64,000 nucleotides of DNA, taken from assembly GCA_964457755.1 (NCBI GenBank), contig CAYWGC010000010.1, positions 10,526-74,525 of the forward strand, written 5' to 3'. This document shows, piece by piece, positions 25,114-35,094 of the stretch (within the stretch, counting starts at the first letter, position 1; each line of letters starts with the position of its first letter). The notes below the pieces were generated by a model. That model was not told where the DNA came from. It searched no databases and worked only from the letters and a program-made list of their open reading frames with translations. Both the position numbers and the translations under genes were made by a program. The stretch comes from Tharpella sp964457755 (lineage in GTDB: Bacteria; Desulfobacterota; Anaeroferrophillalia; Anaeroferrophillales; Tharpellaceae).

Positions 25114-26178
25114 ATGGCCAGCTTGCATGAACTTCTGAAAATTATGATTGATAACGGCGCCTCAGACCTCCATCTGACAAATGCCAGCCCACCCCAGATC
25201 CGAATTGATGGCGAGCTCCAACCTCTCAACCTGCCCCCTTTAAATGCCAACGAAAGCAAACAGATGTGCTACAGCGTCCTGACCGACAGCCAGAAGCACC
25301 GCTTTGAAAAAGACAATGAACTCGACCTCTCCTTCGGCCTCAAAGGAGTAAGCCGCTTTCGGGCCAATATTTTTGTCCAACGCGGCACGGTAGCCGGAGC
25401 TTTCCGAGCTATCCCCTACGAAGTAAAACCTTTTCATGAATTGGGACTGCCCCCCATAATCCAGGAACTGATACGCAAACCCAGCGGCCTGATCCTTGTG
25501 ACCGGGCCAACCGGGAGCGGCAAAAGCACAACTTTGGCTTCAATGATCGACCAGATCAACGAAGAGCGCCACGAACACATTATCACCATTGAAGATCCAA
25601 TTGAGTTTATCCATACACATAAAAACTGCATCGTCAACCAGCGGGAAGTAAAAGCCGACACCGAGGATTTCAGTAAAGCCCTGCGCTACATCCTCCGCCA
25701 GGATCCAGATGTCGTTCTGGTTGGTGAGTTACGTGATCTGGAAACCGTCGCATCAAGCCTAACCGTCGCCGAAACCGGACACTTAACCCTGGCCACACTG
25801 CATACCAACTCTTGCGCCCAGACCATCAATCGAATTATTGACATTTTCCCGTCCCATCAACAACCCCAGATCCGCTCCCAACTATCATTTGTCCTCCAGG
25901 CCGTCATCTCACAGCAGCTCCTGCCGCATCGCAGCGGCCATGGCCGGGTTATGGCCCTGGAGCTCATGGTCCCCAACGCTGCAATCCGCAACCTGATCAG
26001 GGAGGACAAGGTCCATCAGATCTATTCCCAAATGCAGGTTGGTCAGAGTAAATTTTCAATGCAGACCATGAACCAGTCCCTGGCAACCCTCTACCAAACC
26101 GGCAAAATCACGATTGATGACGCCTTTGCCAGGAGTAACGACTTGACAGAATTAAAACAGATGTTAGGACAGGTTTAA
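25114..26178 (+). CDS. pilT: Twitching motility retraction ATPase PilT
   Basis: A 354-residue retraction motor. The N-terminal PAS-like domain carries SDLHLTNASPPQIRIDG, followed by Walker A GPTGSGKST near 131, Walker B VVLVGELRDLET near 199, and the His box TLHTNSCAQTI. The family hallmark AIRNLIRE is present near residue 292. It lacks the zinc tetracysteine of PilB. It drives pilus depolymerisation and twitching. Gene order pilB-pilT-pilC is typical of Desulfobacterota. The preceding gap is 50 bases and a heptamer repeat lies between this gene and pilC. Confidence 0.95.
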   Translation: MASLHELLKIMIDNGASDLHLTNASPPQIRIDGELQPLNLPPLNANESKQMCYSVLTDSQKHRFEKDNELDLSFGLKGVSRFRANIFVQRGTVAGAFRAIPYEVKPFHELGLPPIIQELIRKPSGLILVTGPTGSGKSTTLASMIDQINEERHEHIITIEDPIEFIHTHKNCIVNQREVKADTEDFSKALRYILRQDPDVVLVGELRDLETVASSLTVAETGHLTLATLHTNSCAQTINRIIDIFPSHQQPQIRSQLSFVLQAVISQQLLPHRSGHGRVMALELMVPNAAIRNLIREDKVHQIYSQMQVGQSKFSMQTMNQSLATLYQTGKITIDDAFARSNDLTELKQMLGQV

Positions 26179-26191
26179 AGAACAGTTGCCA

Positions 26192-26262
26192 GTCGTCAGT
26201 CGTCAGTGATAAGTGAAAACCACCTTACTGACAACTGACAACTGACAACTAACAACTGAATT
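26192..26262 (+). repeat. Degenerate ACAACTG/TCGTCAG heptamer repeat between pilT and pilC
   Basis: Tandem 7-base words: AGTCGTC units at about 26192-26208 and four ACTGACA/ACAACTG units at about 26226-26258, ending 15 bases before the pilC start. A similar array lies at 56296-56350. Confidence 0.75.
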
Positions 26263-26276
26263 AAAAAGGATAGATC

Positions 26277-27488
26277 ATGGATACCTTCAAATGGCAGGGC
26301 AAAAACCGACAAGGTAAAAAAGTTAAAGGGGAGCTTGAAGCCCTCTCTGAAAGCGTTGTGACTTTAAGCCTGCGCAAGCAAGGCATGACTAATCTCAAGG
26401 TTAGAAAAAAAGCGAAAGATATTGAGATCAACATCCCCTTCCTCAAAGCCAAAGTGCCGGAAAAAGATGTCGTTGTTTTCACTCGACAATTTGCGACAAT
26501 GATCAACTCCGGCCTGCCGATCATCCAATGCCTTGAAATCCAATCCAGCCAACAGGAAAATAAAGAGTTCAAAAAAGTCCTCACGACCCTCAAAGCAGAT
26601 GTTGAAAAAGGGGAAACTTTAGCCGATGGACTAAGGAAACATCCGACGGTTTTTGACTCCCTATACTGCAATATGGTCGATGCCGGAGAGACCGGCGGGG
26701 CCCTCGATGTCATCCTTGGCCGCCTCGCCTTCTTTATGGAAAAAAATATGAAGTTAAAGAAGAAGGTAAAGGGGGCTTTGGTCTATCCTGCTTCAGTGCT
26801 TTGTGTCGCAGTCATCGTTATCGCCATTATGATGATCTTTGTCATCCCCTCATTTCAAAAAATGTTTTCCGGTTTTGGGGCTGAACTGCCCCTTTTAACC
26901 CAGATCATCGTCAATATCAGCGCCTTTTTGCGCAACAATATTATCTTTATTCTCGCAGCCCTCTTTGCGGCTGTTTTTGCTCTCAAAAAAATCTACGCCA
27001 AGAATGACAAAGCCCACCATTTTTTTGATAATATGTTTTTAAAAATGCCGGTTTTTGGTCTCCTCCTCCGTAAAGTCGCGGTCGCCAAATTTACCCGCAC
27101 CCTCGGGACTATGGTCTCCAGCGGCGTACCGATCCTGACCTCACTTGACATTGTCGCACGCACTGCCGGTAATGTCGTCATTGAAAAAGCTATCCTGGCT
27201 ACGAGAGAGAGCATCAGCCAAGGGAAAACGATTGCTGAACCATTGATGGATAGCGGCATTTTCCCACCGATGGTAGTCCAGATGATAGCCGTCGGCGAAA
27301 CCACCGGAGCCCTGGATCAGATGCTCAACAAGATTGCCGACTTCTATGATGATGAGGTAGATGTCGCCGTCAGCGCCATAACGTCACTCATAGAACCCCT
27401 GCTGATGGTCTTTTTAGGAGGTATTCTGGGAACCATGATTGTCGCCATGTACCTGCCGATCTTTAAGATGGGAGAAGTGGTTCATTAG
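26277..27488 (+). CDS. pilC: Type IV pilus inner-membrane platform protein PilC
   Basis: A 403-residue protein with two homologous type II secretion F domains (about 70-190 and 273-395), each with the glycine/glutamate motif (MVDAGETGGALD and MIAVGETTGALD), and three membrane helices (about 170-195, 220-240 and 375-397). It is the platform on which PilB and PilT act. The N-terminal segment (FKWQGKNRQGKKVKGE) is the family start. AAAGGA precedes the ATG. The pilS start follows five bases after the stop, so the two are co-translated. Confidence 0.95.
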   Translation: MDTFKWQGKNRQGKKVKGELEALSESVVTLSLRKQGMTNLKVRKKAKDIEINIPFLKAKVPEKDVVVFTRQFATMINSGLPIIQCLEIQSSQQENKEFKKVLTTLKADVEKGETLADGLRKHPTVFDSLYCNMVDAGETGGALDVILGRLAFFMEKNMKLKKKVKGALVYPASVLCVAVIVIAIMMIFVIPSFQKMFSGFGAELPLLTQIIVNISAFLRNNIIFILAALFAAVFALKKIYAKNDKAHHFFDNMFLKMPVFGLLLRKVAVAKFTRTLGTMVSSGVPILTSLDIVARTAGNVVIEKAILATRESISQGKTIAEPLMDSGIFPPMVVQMIAVGETTGALDQMLNKIADFYDDEVDVAVSAITSLIEPLLMVFLGGILGTMIVAMYLPIFKMGEVVH

Positions 27489-27493
27489 TTGAT

Positions 27494-29182
27494 ATGGATA
27501 TAGCCATCCCCTCAGATCCCCTAAAAAAACTTCTGGCCTTTCGCCTTTTACTGATAACCCTCTTGCTAGGGGCCCTGATTCTCTTTGAGTTTATCTGGGC
27601 CCAGGAATCGGCCTCAGTCCCGATTCCACTCTACTGCTTCATTATACTGACCTACCTTTTGACCATAAGTTACGCTCTTCGGCTCAAGAATATCGGTCAA
27701 CGAGAAAGCTTTATCAACCAGCAACTCCTGGTTGACGCCACTCTAATCGCCGGGCTCCTCTATCTTACAGGTGGCTTCTACAGCCTCTTTTTCCCACTTT
27801 TCTATTTTATCATCCTGGGCGGCACCATCTATTTAAAACGCCAACGCACTATCATCCTCCTTTTTTACTGCACATTTCTCTATCTTCTGATCATTTTCGC
27901 CCACTTTTACAACCCCTTTCAAGACTTTCTCCCCCTGCCCCCGCTACTCAGCAGTAGCCGTAAAATTGTATCTCAACTTTTCTTCAACCTGACACCTTTC
28001 TACCTGACTGCTTTCATCTTAGGTTTTATTGCTAAAGAACGGCTTGCCACTATAAAACGCCTACAGAAAGTTACCAGCGATCTCAAAGAGTTTAAAGACT
28101 TAAATGAACATATAATTGCCTCTATCGACAGCGGACTGATTACTACCGATCCCCAACTGGTAGTCAGCTCAATCAATAAAGCTGGCAAGAGTATCCTCAA
28201 TCTCACAAAAAAAAAGACCCTCGGTTACAAACTCCACGAAATTATTTCCGGCCTTCCGCCGGCCATCATAAACCAGGGGCGTCAGCGCCATGAGATCAAC
28301 TACCAACAGCCTGAAGGCAGTCAACTTATTCTAGGTTTTTCATTTACGCCTTTACTGAAAAGCCATAACCGCAACCCAGGCTGGATCTTCATCTTCCAGG
28401 ATCTTACTGAATTAAAAAAGATTGAAGAAAACCTTCAGGCCGCCAGTAAAATGGCGGCTATCGGACGGCTATCGGCCGGCATCGCCCATGAAATCAGAAA
28501 CCCACTGGCAGCCATCAGCGGCTCAATCGAGATTCTCGCCAAAGACCTTCCCGAAAAAGATGAGACCCACCAACGCCTGCTCCAAATCGTCCTCAAAGAG
28601 AGTACGCGCTTAAATAACCTTATCAGTGATTTCCTCGGCTTCTCCCGGCTTGATGAAAAAGAGCAGAGCGCCACCAATATCATCAAGCTACTCCAGGATT
28701 TGGTCTTCCTTTTTCGTTCCCAGTTCCCCCACACCCGCTTTAATGAGAATTATCATGTCGACAATTTTTTAATCAAGGCTAACCCGGAACAACTCGAACA
28801 GATATTCTGGAACCTTTTCAAAAACTCCCTGGAGGCAGTCGACAACTGTGGAGAGATTGACATTTCAAGTCAGCTATCCAGCAACCTCACCCTGGCCGAC
28901 AGCCTGAACCCAAATAAGCTTTTGCCTACTGAAACGAACCCTGTCGACAACAAACCAACCTCGATCAAAATCAAGATCTGCGACAACGGCCCCGGCATCA
29001 GTGACGAGATAGCGCAAGAGATCTTTGAACCTTTCTTCACCACTAAAGCTGCGGGCACCGGTCTCGGACTCTACATCGCTTTCCAGTTGACCCGTATCAA
29101 CAGTGGCAACATCCAACTGGGGCAAAGAGAAGACAACCACAAAGGAACTTGCGCTCAGGTCAGTTTCCCAGCGGCTAATTAA
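27494..29182 (+). CDS. pilS: Sensor histidine kinase PilS
   Basis: A 562-residue kinase with about six N-terminal membrane helices (1-180), a cytoplasmic PAS domain (about 200-310), HisKA with the phospho-acceptor in GIAHEIRNPLAA (His near 332), and a HATPase domain with GTGLGLYIAFQL. The order and its position between pilC and pilR identify PilS, which senses pilin in the membrane and phosphorylates PilR. The HATPase carries a proline/asparagine-rich insertion (about 465-490) before the DNGPGI box. The 207-base gap to pilR holds only a worn CTCTGCGTCTTTGCG-type repeat word. Confidence 0.92.
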   Translation: MDIAIPSDPLKKLLAFRLLLITLLLGALILFEFIWAQESASVPIPLYCFIILTYLLTISYALRLKNIGQRESFINQQLLVDATLIAGLLYLTGGFYSLFFPLFYFIILGGTIYLKRQRTIILLFYCTFLYLLIIFAHFYNPFQDFLPLPPLLSSSRKIVSQLFFNLTPFYLTAFILGFIAKERLATIKRLQKVTSDLKEFKDLNEHIIASIDSGLITTDPQLVVSSINKAGKSILNLTKKKTLGYKLHEIISGLPPAIINQGRQRHEINYQQPEGSQLILGFSFTPLLKSHNRNPGWIFIFQDLTELKKIEENLQAASKMAAIGRLSAGIAHEIRNPLAAISGSIEILAKDLPEKDETHQRLLQIVLKESTRLNNLISDFLGFSRLDEKEQSATNIIKLLQDLVFLFRSQFPHTRFNENYHVDNFLIKANPEQLEQIFWNLFKNSLEAVDNCGEIDISSQLSSNLTLADSLNPNKLLPTETNPVDNKPTSIKIKICDNGPGISDEIAQEIFEPFFTTKAAGTGLGLYIAFQLTRINSGNIQLGQREDNHKGTCAQVSFPAAN

Positions 29183-29389
29183 CAGGCATTAAGCCAACCC
29201 ATAAAAAATCGCACACCTCTACTTATGATTTCATCTAACTCTATGATATTAAAACTAAAAAAGCACGATATCTGTTTGAATTGCGGTTTTTCTCTGCGTC
29301 TTTGCGTACTCTGCGGAAGATAAAAAGAAAAACAAAATAAAATCACATCCCAAAACAATACAATTAAACAGGAGATTGAAGCAAACCAC

Positions 29390-30781
29390 ATGAACAAAGA
29401 AAACAACAACCGCAACCTCCACATCATGGTTGTCGATGATGAACAGAGTATGTGTGATTTTCTGGAGATCATCCTCTTGCGAAATGGCTACCGAGTCAGT
29501 TGTTTTACTGACGCTTTTGCAGCCGTAAGCAGCCTTGAAACAGAGAGTTACGATCTTGTTATCAGCGACCTTAAGATGCCATCAATGAGTGGTCTTGAGT
29601 TGCTGCGCACAGTCAAGAAGAAAACCCCGTCCACCGAAACCATTATGATCACGGCTTTTGCCTCGACGACAACCGTCATTGAAGCGATGAAAAACGGGGC
29701 CTTTGACTATATCAGCAAACCTTTTAAGGTTGATGAAATACTTTTGACCGTCGAAAAAGCCCTGAAAAACTCACAGCTTCAACGTGAAAATCTGCGCCTG
29801 CGCCAAGAGTTGGAAAAACGTTTCGGCTTTGACAACCTGATTGGCAAGAGCCCACCCATGATGGCCATCTACGAAATCATCAAACAGGTAGCACCAACCA
29901 AAACCAATGTTTTGATCTGCGGAGAATCGGGCACCGGTAAAGAGCTGGTAGCCCGAGCCATCCATTTCTCCGGACCGCATAAAGACAAACCATTTATTGC
30001 TGTCAATTGCGCCGCGATTCCGGAACATCTGATTGAAAGTGAACTCTTCGGACATACTAAAGGGGCTTTTACCGGGGCCATCAGCAATACCGAAGGCTAT
30101 CTGGCAACGGCTAACGGGGGCACCCTTTTTCTTGATGAAATTGCTGAAATCCCTCCGAGTCTACAGGTTAAAGTTTTAAGAGTCATCCAGGAAAAATGTT
30201 TCCAAAAAGTTGGCAATCCTAAAGAGATCAGTGTCGACCTCCAATTTATTGCCGCCACCAACCGCGACCTTCAAGACGCCGTCAGCAGTGGCGAATTCCG
30301 CCAGGATCTATTCTACCGACTCAATGTCATTCGCATAGATCTGCCCCCTTTACGCCAACGCCTCGAGGACATTCCCCTTCTGCTCAACCACTTTCTCCAA
30401 AAGTACTGCCAGGAATATAAAAGAGAACTTAAAGGATTCAGTCCAGAAGCGACTCAAGCCTTGTTAAACTATGACTATCCCGGCAACATCCGTGAACTTG
30501 AAAATATTGTTGAGCGCTGCGTTGTGCTCGAGTCAGAAGAAGCTATCATAAGCCATTCGACCCTGCCCGAAGTTGTCAGAAAAAAATCACAAACGAGCCT
30601 GACTAGCAACATCCTGCCCATGGAAGGACTTAACCTGGAAGAGGTTGTCGCCAACCTCGAGACCGATCTTATTGAACAGTCGCTTGATCACTGTAACGGT
30701 AATAAAACCAAAGCCGCTGAGCTCCTCGGCCTGAGCTTTCGCTCTTTTCGCTATCGTCTCGATAAATATGGATTGAAATAA
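29390..30781 (+). CDS. pilR: Sigma-54-dependent response regulator PilR
   Basis: A 463-residue NtrC-type regulator: receiver with phospho-Asp in LVISDLKMPSMSG, AAA+ core with Walker A GESGTGKE, the sigma-54 contact loop GAFTGA, Walker B LFLDEIAEI, and a Fis-type C-terminal helix-turn-helix (NKTKAAELLGLSFRSFRYR). It should activate pilin and, given the -24/-12 site at 23286, perhaps pilB itself. The AGGAG is 14 bases before the ATG, longer than ideal, so the start has slight doubt. No pilA gene is in the window. Confidence 0.93.
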   Translation: MNKENNNRNLHIMVVDDEQSMCDFLEIILLRNGYRVSCFTDAFAAVSSLETESYDLVISDLKMPSMSGLELLRTVKKKTPSTETIMITAFASTTTVIEAMKNGAFDYISKPFKVDEILLTVEKALKNSQLQRENLRLRQELEKRFGFDNLIGKSPPMMAIYEIIKQVAPTKTNVLICGESGTGKELVARAIHFSGPHKDKPFIAVNCAAIPEHLIESELFGHTKGAFTGAISNTEGYLATANGGTLFLDEIAEIPPSLQVKVLRVIQEKCFQKVGNPKEISVDLQFIAATNRDLQDAVSSGEFRQDLFYRLNVIRIDLPPLRQRLEDIPLLLNHFLQKYCQEYKRELKGFSPEATQALLNYDYPGNIRELENIVERCVVLESEEAIISHSTLPEVVRKKSQTSLTSNILPMEGLNLEEVVANLETDLIEQSLDHCNGNKTKAAELLGLSFRSFRYRLDKYGLK

Positions 30782-30793
30782 GGTATAAAAGAA

Positions 30794-33229
30794 ATGAGTG
30801 TCAGTCAACTGGAAAAACTTTTCAACCCCCAGGTCATTGCTGTCGCCGGGATTACGGGAAGCAGTAGTGATCTGAAGTTTAAAGAGTTGCTCAACAATCT
30901 TCAGCAGACGGCTCTGCCGAGAACTGTTTATATCGTTGGCTACGAGGAGGGAGATCTGCGCAGTGGTTTTAAATATAGAGATTCACTGGAAAATATCAAT
31001 GAAGAGATTGACCTGCTTTTCCTGACCTGCCCACTGCGTGAACTGCCCATCTACTTTTCGACGGCGACCCTTGAAAAAACGGCGACCATAGCCATCATTA
31101 AAAGTATCACCTCAAGCCGGGATCGAGAAGTTCTGAAACAGATCATGGCTGCCGCCATAAAAAGCAATACCCGGATAATCGGAGTCAACTCAAGTGGCAT
31201 CCTGCGCCCCCCGATTCGCCTTAACCTCTCGACTCACCCGCAACTGCCCCAGACCGGTAAAATTGCCTTTTTCTCGCAAAGCGGGGCGGTCATGGGCACC
31301 ATTCTTGATCTCGCCCGGGAGCTTGATATCGGCTTCAGCCACATTGCCAGTATCGGCTCACTGCTTGATATCGATTTTGGTGACCTCATAGATTTTGTCG
31401 GTGACGATCCCGAAGTTGACGCCATCATGCTCTATCTGGAAAATATTCGAAATGTAAAAAAATTTATCAGTGCCTGCCGCTCGGTCTCCCGCATCAAACC
31501 GATAATTGCCATCAAAAGTGGACGCCACCCCAAAATCCATGAGATCATGCAGCGGCGGGTCTTTTCTCAGATCGGTGCGGGCCCGGTCTATGACAGTGCT
31601 TTTCGCCGGGCCGGTATAATTTCGGTCGATAATCTCAAAGAGATGCTCCTGGCGGGCCGCTCCCTGTCACGCCGCAACATCCCCAACGGCGATCGGCTGG
31701 GAATTATCACCAACTCCGGCGGCCTGGCCATATTCACCGTCGACCATCTCCTTTTCAACCAGGTTGAGCCGACCCCACTATCTAAAAAATTACTCAGAAA
31801 ACTACGCTCCATTCTACCGCAAAAGTTGATTCAAAATCCGATCGATGTCGGGGGCACTACCGACACTGAAACTTTTTCAGCGGCAATCGCCGCCAGCCTC
31901 GAAGCTGAAGAGTTTGACGCCTTGATTATTCTTGCGGCGGCCCATCAAACCCTCAACCCTAAGCTCTTAATCGAACAAGTACAAAAAAATCTTAAACATC
32001 ACTACTGCGCCGTAACCTATACCTGGATCAACGCCAATCCTAAAGATCGAAGAATTGCGGCGCCCCTGGCGCGCCAAGGGATCTATGTCTATTTTAGTGT
32101 CCCCGCGGCCCTCAACGCCTATCTCTATAGTCGCCGCTATCGCCACAAACTCAATCAGCTGACAGCCGTCACCCCGAGATTTCAGCGCGAATTCAGTATC
32201 AACCATCTCAACTCCCGTAAATTTCTCGACCCCTACCTGGAAAAAGAGACAAAAGAACTGCCTCAAGCAGTCTCCCATGAGCTCCTGCAGGCCTATGGTC
32301 TCGATCCAGGAAAACCGTCCGCCACACCTCTCAATGAAGGTCTTGCACTGCTGGCCGGGACCGCCAACGACATTGAATTTGGCCCCTATCTCTATTTGGG
32401 AATGGCTGGAATAGCGGCCGAGATTCAGCCGGAAAAATCAATTATGCTCCCCCCCTTAAATCCGTTTCTGGCCCGGGTCATGATTTCCCGTTCACCAGCC
32501 GCCCGGGCCCTGGCGAGACGCAGTCAGGAATTAAATGAAGACCTGGCGATAATCCTCTTGCGCTTGGCCAGTATCGTTACTGATTGTCCTGAGATAGTAA
32601 GCATCGAACTTTTATTGAAGGAGACCTGCGAACAAAACTTCTCCCTTCAAAACTCTGTTATCAAGATTAAAAAAAGTGAGCTCCTGGCCCCTCAACACCT
32701 GGTCATCGCCCCTTACCCCAACGAATATGAGTTTCACGATCAACTTCGGGATGGCCGCAAGCTCCTGATTCGACCAATCCGACCTGAAGATGAAGAGCTC
32801 CATCTTGAACTCTTCAAGGCCCTCTCACGACAAACCAACTATTTCCGTTTCTTTAGTTATCGCCGCCATTTAAGCCATGAACTAGCAGCTCGTTTCACGC
32901 AGATCGATTATGACCGAGAAATGGCAATCATCGCTCTGCTTGAAGAGAATAATCGGATCCGCTCAATCGGAGTAAATCGCTTAAGCTATCAGCCGCGCCT
33001 CGACCAACACGAGTTTGCCATTGTTGTCGCCGATGAGTTTCAAGCCTTAGGGGTCGGTGCTATCCTGATGAAGCGTTTAATTGAGATTGCTCGAGATCGC
33101 AAAATCAAACAGATCTTTGGAGTGGTTCTGGCCGAAAACCAGAAGATGATCAATTTTTGCCTGGCCTTTGGCTTTGTTGTAGATAGTCAGGAAAGTGCGA
33201 CGATTACCTTCCGCCTTGATCTTAAGTGA
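30794..33229 (+). CDS. Pat-like acyl-CoA synthetase/GNAT acetyltransferase with reduced ATP-grasp region
   Basis: An 811-residue protein with a CoA-binding domain (about 1-130), succinyl-CoA-synthetase-like domains (about 150-450, with FFSQSGAVMG and NSGGLAIFT), and a C-terminal GNAT acetyltransferase (about 640-800, with the acetyl-CoA loop ALGVGAILM). In Pat/PatZ proteins an ATP-grasp domain normally lies between. Here the region about 480-570 keeps the start (SHELLQAYGL) but lacks the usual VVLK...SPDI.HKSD.GGV segment. It probably acts as a protein lysine acetyltransferase, for example on acyl-CoA ligases, rather than an ADP-forming synthetase. Its end overlaps the convergent LptF/G gene by eight bases. 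Confidence 0.82.
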   Translation: MSVSQLEKLFNPQVIAVAGITGSSSDLKFKELLNNLQQTALPRTVYIVGYEEGDLRSGFKYRDSLENINEEIDLLFLTCPLRELPIYFSTATLEKTATIAIIKSITSSRDREVLKQIMAAAIKSNTRIIGVNSSGILRPPIRLNLSTHPQLPQTGKIAFFSQSGAVMGTILDLARELDIGFSHIASIGSLLDIDFGDLIDFVGDDPEVDAIMLYLENIRNVKKFISACRSVSRIKPIIAIKSGRHPKIHEIMQRRVFSQIGAGPVYDSAFRRAGIISVDNLKEMLLAGRSLSRRNIPNGDRLGIITNSGGLAIFTVDHLLFNQVEPTPLSKKLLRKLRSILPQKLIQNPIDVGGTTDTETFSAAIAASLEAEEFDALIILAAAHQTLNPKLLIEQVQKNLKHHYCAVTYTWINANPKDRRIAAPLARQGIYVYFSVPAALNAYLYSRRYRHKLNQLTAVTPRFQREFSINHLNSRKFLDPYLEKETKELPQAVSHELLQAYGLDPGKPSATPLNEGLALLAGTANDIEFGPYLYLGMAGIAAEIQPEKSIMLPPLNPFLARVMISRSPAARALARRSQELNEDLAIILLRLASIVTDCPEIVSIELLLKETCEQNFSLQNSVIKIKKSELLAPQHLVIAPYPNEYEFHDQLRDGRKLLIRPIRPEDEELHLELFKALSRQTNYFRFFSYRRHLSHELAARFTQIDYDREMAIIALLEENNRIRSIGVNRLSYQPRLDQHEFAIVVADEFQALGVGAILMKRLIEIARDRKIKQIFGVVLAENQKMINFCLAFGFVVDSQESATITFRLDLK

Positions 33230-34385
33230 TCCATTTTTTAGCTTTATTAAAAACCTTTTGCCAAAAACCAAATGAAAATTCAATTTCACGTTGTTTCATA
33301 TACAGGAGTACCGCCCCCAGCAGGAGGAAGAGCAGATTTGGCAAGCAGAAAAAGAAGAGAGCCAGCGGCGGCTGCCACTCAGCCAGGTATTCGCTTACCA
33401 TACCGCTCACATAGTAGGCTAACAAAAAAATAAGCCCAAAAACAAAACCTTGGAAACGCGCTCCACTACGTACCGGAACCAGAGCCAGAGCCAACCCCAA
33501 CAAAGCAAAAACAACACAGGAAAAGGGCTGGGTAAAACGTTCATAAAGAGTTGTCTGGGTTCCAACCGGGTTTTGCCCTAAACTCTTTTTCAGAGCTATC
33601 TTACGCAACAGATCAGAATTGGATAAAGCTTTGTTTCTAAGTTTGACGTGACCCTCTTCACCTAAAAGGGCCGAAATATCAAAATTGATGCGATATTGAG
33701 AGAAATCGGTCACCCGATAACTATCTTCCTGCTCATTATATTCATGAATCGTCCCATTTTCAAGCTGTAGTAAAAGCGTCGAAGAACCACGATCACTGAC
33801 AATCACCCCTTCTAAAGCCGTAACTGTCTGAGGGTGACCACTGTGCCGGCGATCCTCAATGAAAACCTCAGCCACCCGACCATTTTCACGATCTATCTGA
33901 CCCATATAGATGGCCATGCCCGGGAAAGCCAGATTAAGCGCTTGAGAGCGCAATGCCAAAGTTACTTTTTCTTGGAGAATCTCGAAGGTAACCTGACGAA
34001 CCTGGCGCATTCCCCAGGGTGCCAACCAGGCACTTACCAATAAAGTCAGCAGCGTAACGGCTGCTGCCAGCTCTAAGATTGGCATGAATAGATTATAAGG
34101 AGATACTCCGGCAGCCTTTAAAGCCACAATTTCACCATCACCCACCATGCGGCCCAAACCGACCAGAACCGCAAAAAAGAAGGATATCGGCAAAGCCATC
34201 GTCATAATCTGCGGAATCAGAGCCAGAACCAAGCGCCCCACATCCCAGACCCGCACCCCTTCAGAGACCACCATATTGACAATTTTAAAGAGCTGGCCCA
34301 GCAAAAGGATAAAAACCAAAACCACTAGGGCATAAAAAAAAGGGAGCAGAATCTCCCGTTGCAGATAACGATTAATCATAGACAT
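33222..34385 (-). CDS. LptF/LptG family LPS export permease
   Basis: A 387-residue YjgP/YjgQ-family protein with six membrane helices, three at each end, flanking a periplasmic beta-jellyroll domain (about 120-265). The start MINRYLQREILLPFFYALVVL and the ALKAAGVSPYNLF motif are typical. With LptB and the other Lpt proteins it pulls lipopolysaccharide from the inner membrane. These permeases normally work as an LptF-LptG pair; only one is encoded here, so the partner must be elsewhere. It lies eight bases downstream of radC on the same strand. Confidence 0.9.
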   Translation of the reverse strand: MSMINRYLQREILLPFFYALVVLVFILLLGQLFKIVNMVVSEGVRVWDVGRLVLALIPQIMTMALPISFFFAVLVGLGRMVGDGEIVALKAAGVSPYNLFMPILELAAAVTLLTLLVSAWLAPWGMRQVRQVTFEILQEKVTLALRSQALNLAFPGMAIYMGQIDRENGRVAEVFIEDRRHSGHPQTVTALEGVIVSDRGSSTLLLQLENGTIHEYNEQEDSYRVTDFSQYRINFDISALLGEEGHVKLRNKALSNSDLLRKIALKKSLGQNPVGTQTTLYERFTQPFSCVVFALLGLALALVPVRSGARFQGFVFGLIFLLAYYVSGMVSEYLAEWQPPLALFFFCLPNLLFLLLGAVLLYMKQREIEFSFGFWQKVFNKAKKWIT

Positions 34386-34392
34386 AGATCTA

Positions 34393-35094
34393 TTACAAAT
34401 CTCCTAACTCTTTGAGACTGACCACCTGACAACCGGCAACGATGAGGTGGTCAAGAAGACGAATATCGAGGGTTGCGGCCGCTTTTTTCAACTCTTGCGT
34501 AATTTTAAGATCATCGGCTGATGGGGTTGGGCTGCCACCCGGATGATTATGAGCAACCAACAGGGCCGCCGCCCGATGCAGCAACGCCCGACTCATCACC
34601 TGACGCGGATAGACCACACTCATATCAACCGTACCCTGATGCATTACTTCACTGGCGATTAGACGGTGACGATTATCGAGAAAAAGAACTAGAAACTGCT
34701 CTTCAGGAAGCCCCTCAAGACGAGATCGGCAAAGTTCCCCAATCTGCTCCGGCGAGTTTACAGTTTGGCGTTGACGATCAGGTTGTTCGAGATAGAGGAC
34801 CAGTAGTTCTCGACATAATTTCAGAAACTGAGCACTTTGCGGCCCCATCCCGGCGATCGCTTGCAAGCGATCTAGAGGGGCATCGAGAACCCTTTTTATA
34901 GTTTCGAAATTTCGCAACAACTCTTTAGCCAAAGGTTTTACATCGCGCCGCGGAATCGCATACCCTAAAAGCAGTTCCAGAACCTCATAGTCATGCCAAC
35001 CACTAAGTCCTTGCTGGGCAAAGCGATCTTTTAATCGCTGCCGATGACCAAGATGATCAGCGACAACCGACTTCTCCTTTTTTTGGATCATCAT
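34393..35094 (-). CDS. radC: RadC family JAB-domain protein
   Basis: A 233-residue protein with an N-terminal helix-hairpin-helix region (DYEVLELLLGYAIPRRDVKPLA and IAGMGPQSAQFL) and a C-terminal MPN/JAB domain with the metal motif HNHPGGSPTPSADD. Length and order match RadC. Its role is uncertain; the old link with DNA repair is not firmly supported, and the zinc site suggests hydrolase activity. It is followed eight bases later by the LptF/G gene. Both starts (MM) are adjacent, so the start is safe within one codon. Confidence 0.92.
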   Translation of the reverse strand: MMIQKKEKSVVADHLGHRQRLKDRFAQQGLSGWHDYEVLELLLGYAIPRRDVKPLAKELLRNFETIKRVLDAPLDRLQAIAGMGPQSAQFLKLCRELLVLYLEQPDRQRQTVNSPEQIGELCRSRLEGLPEEQFLVLFLDNRHRLIASEVMHQGTVDMSVVYPRQVMSRALLHRAAALLVAHNHPGGSPTPSADDLKITQELKKAAATLDIRLLDHLIVAGCQVVSLKELGDL

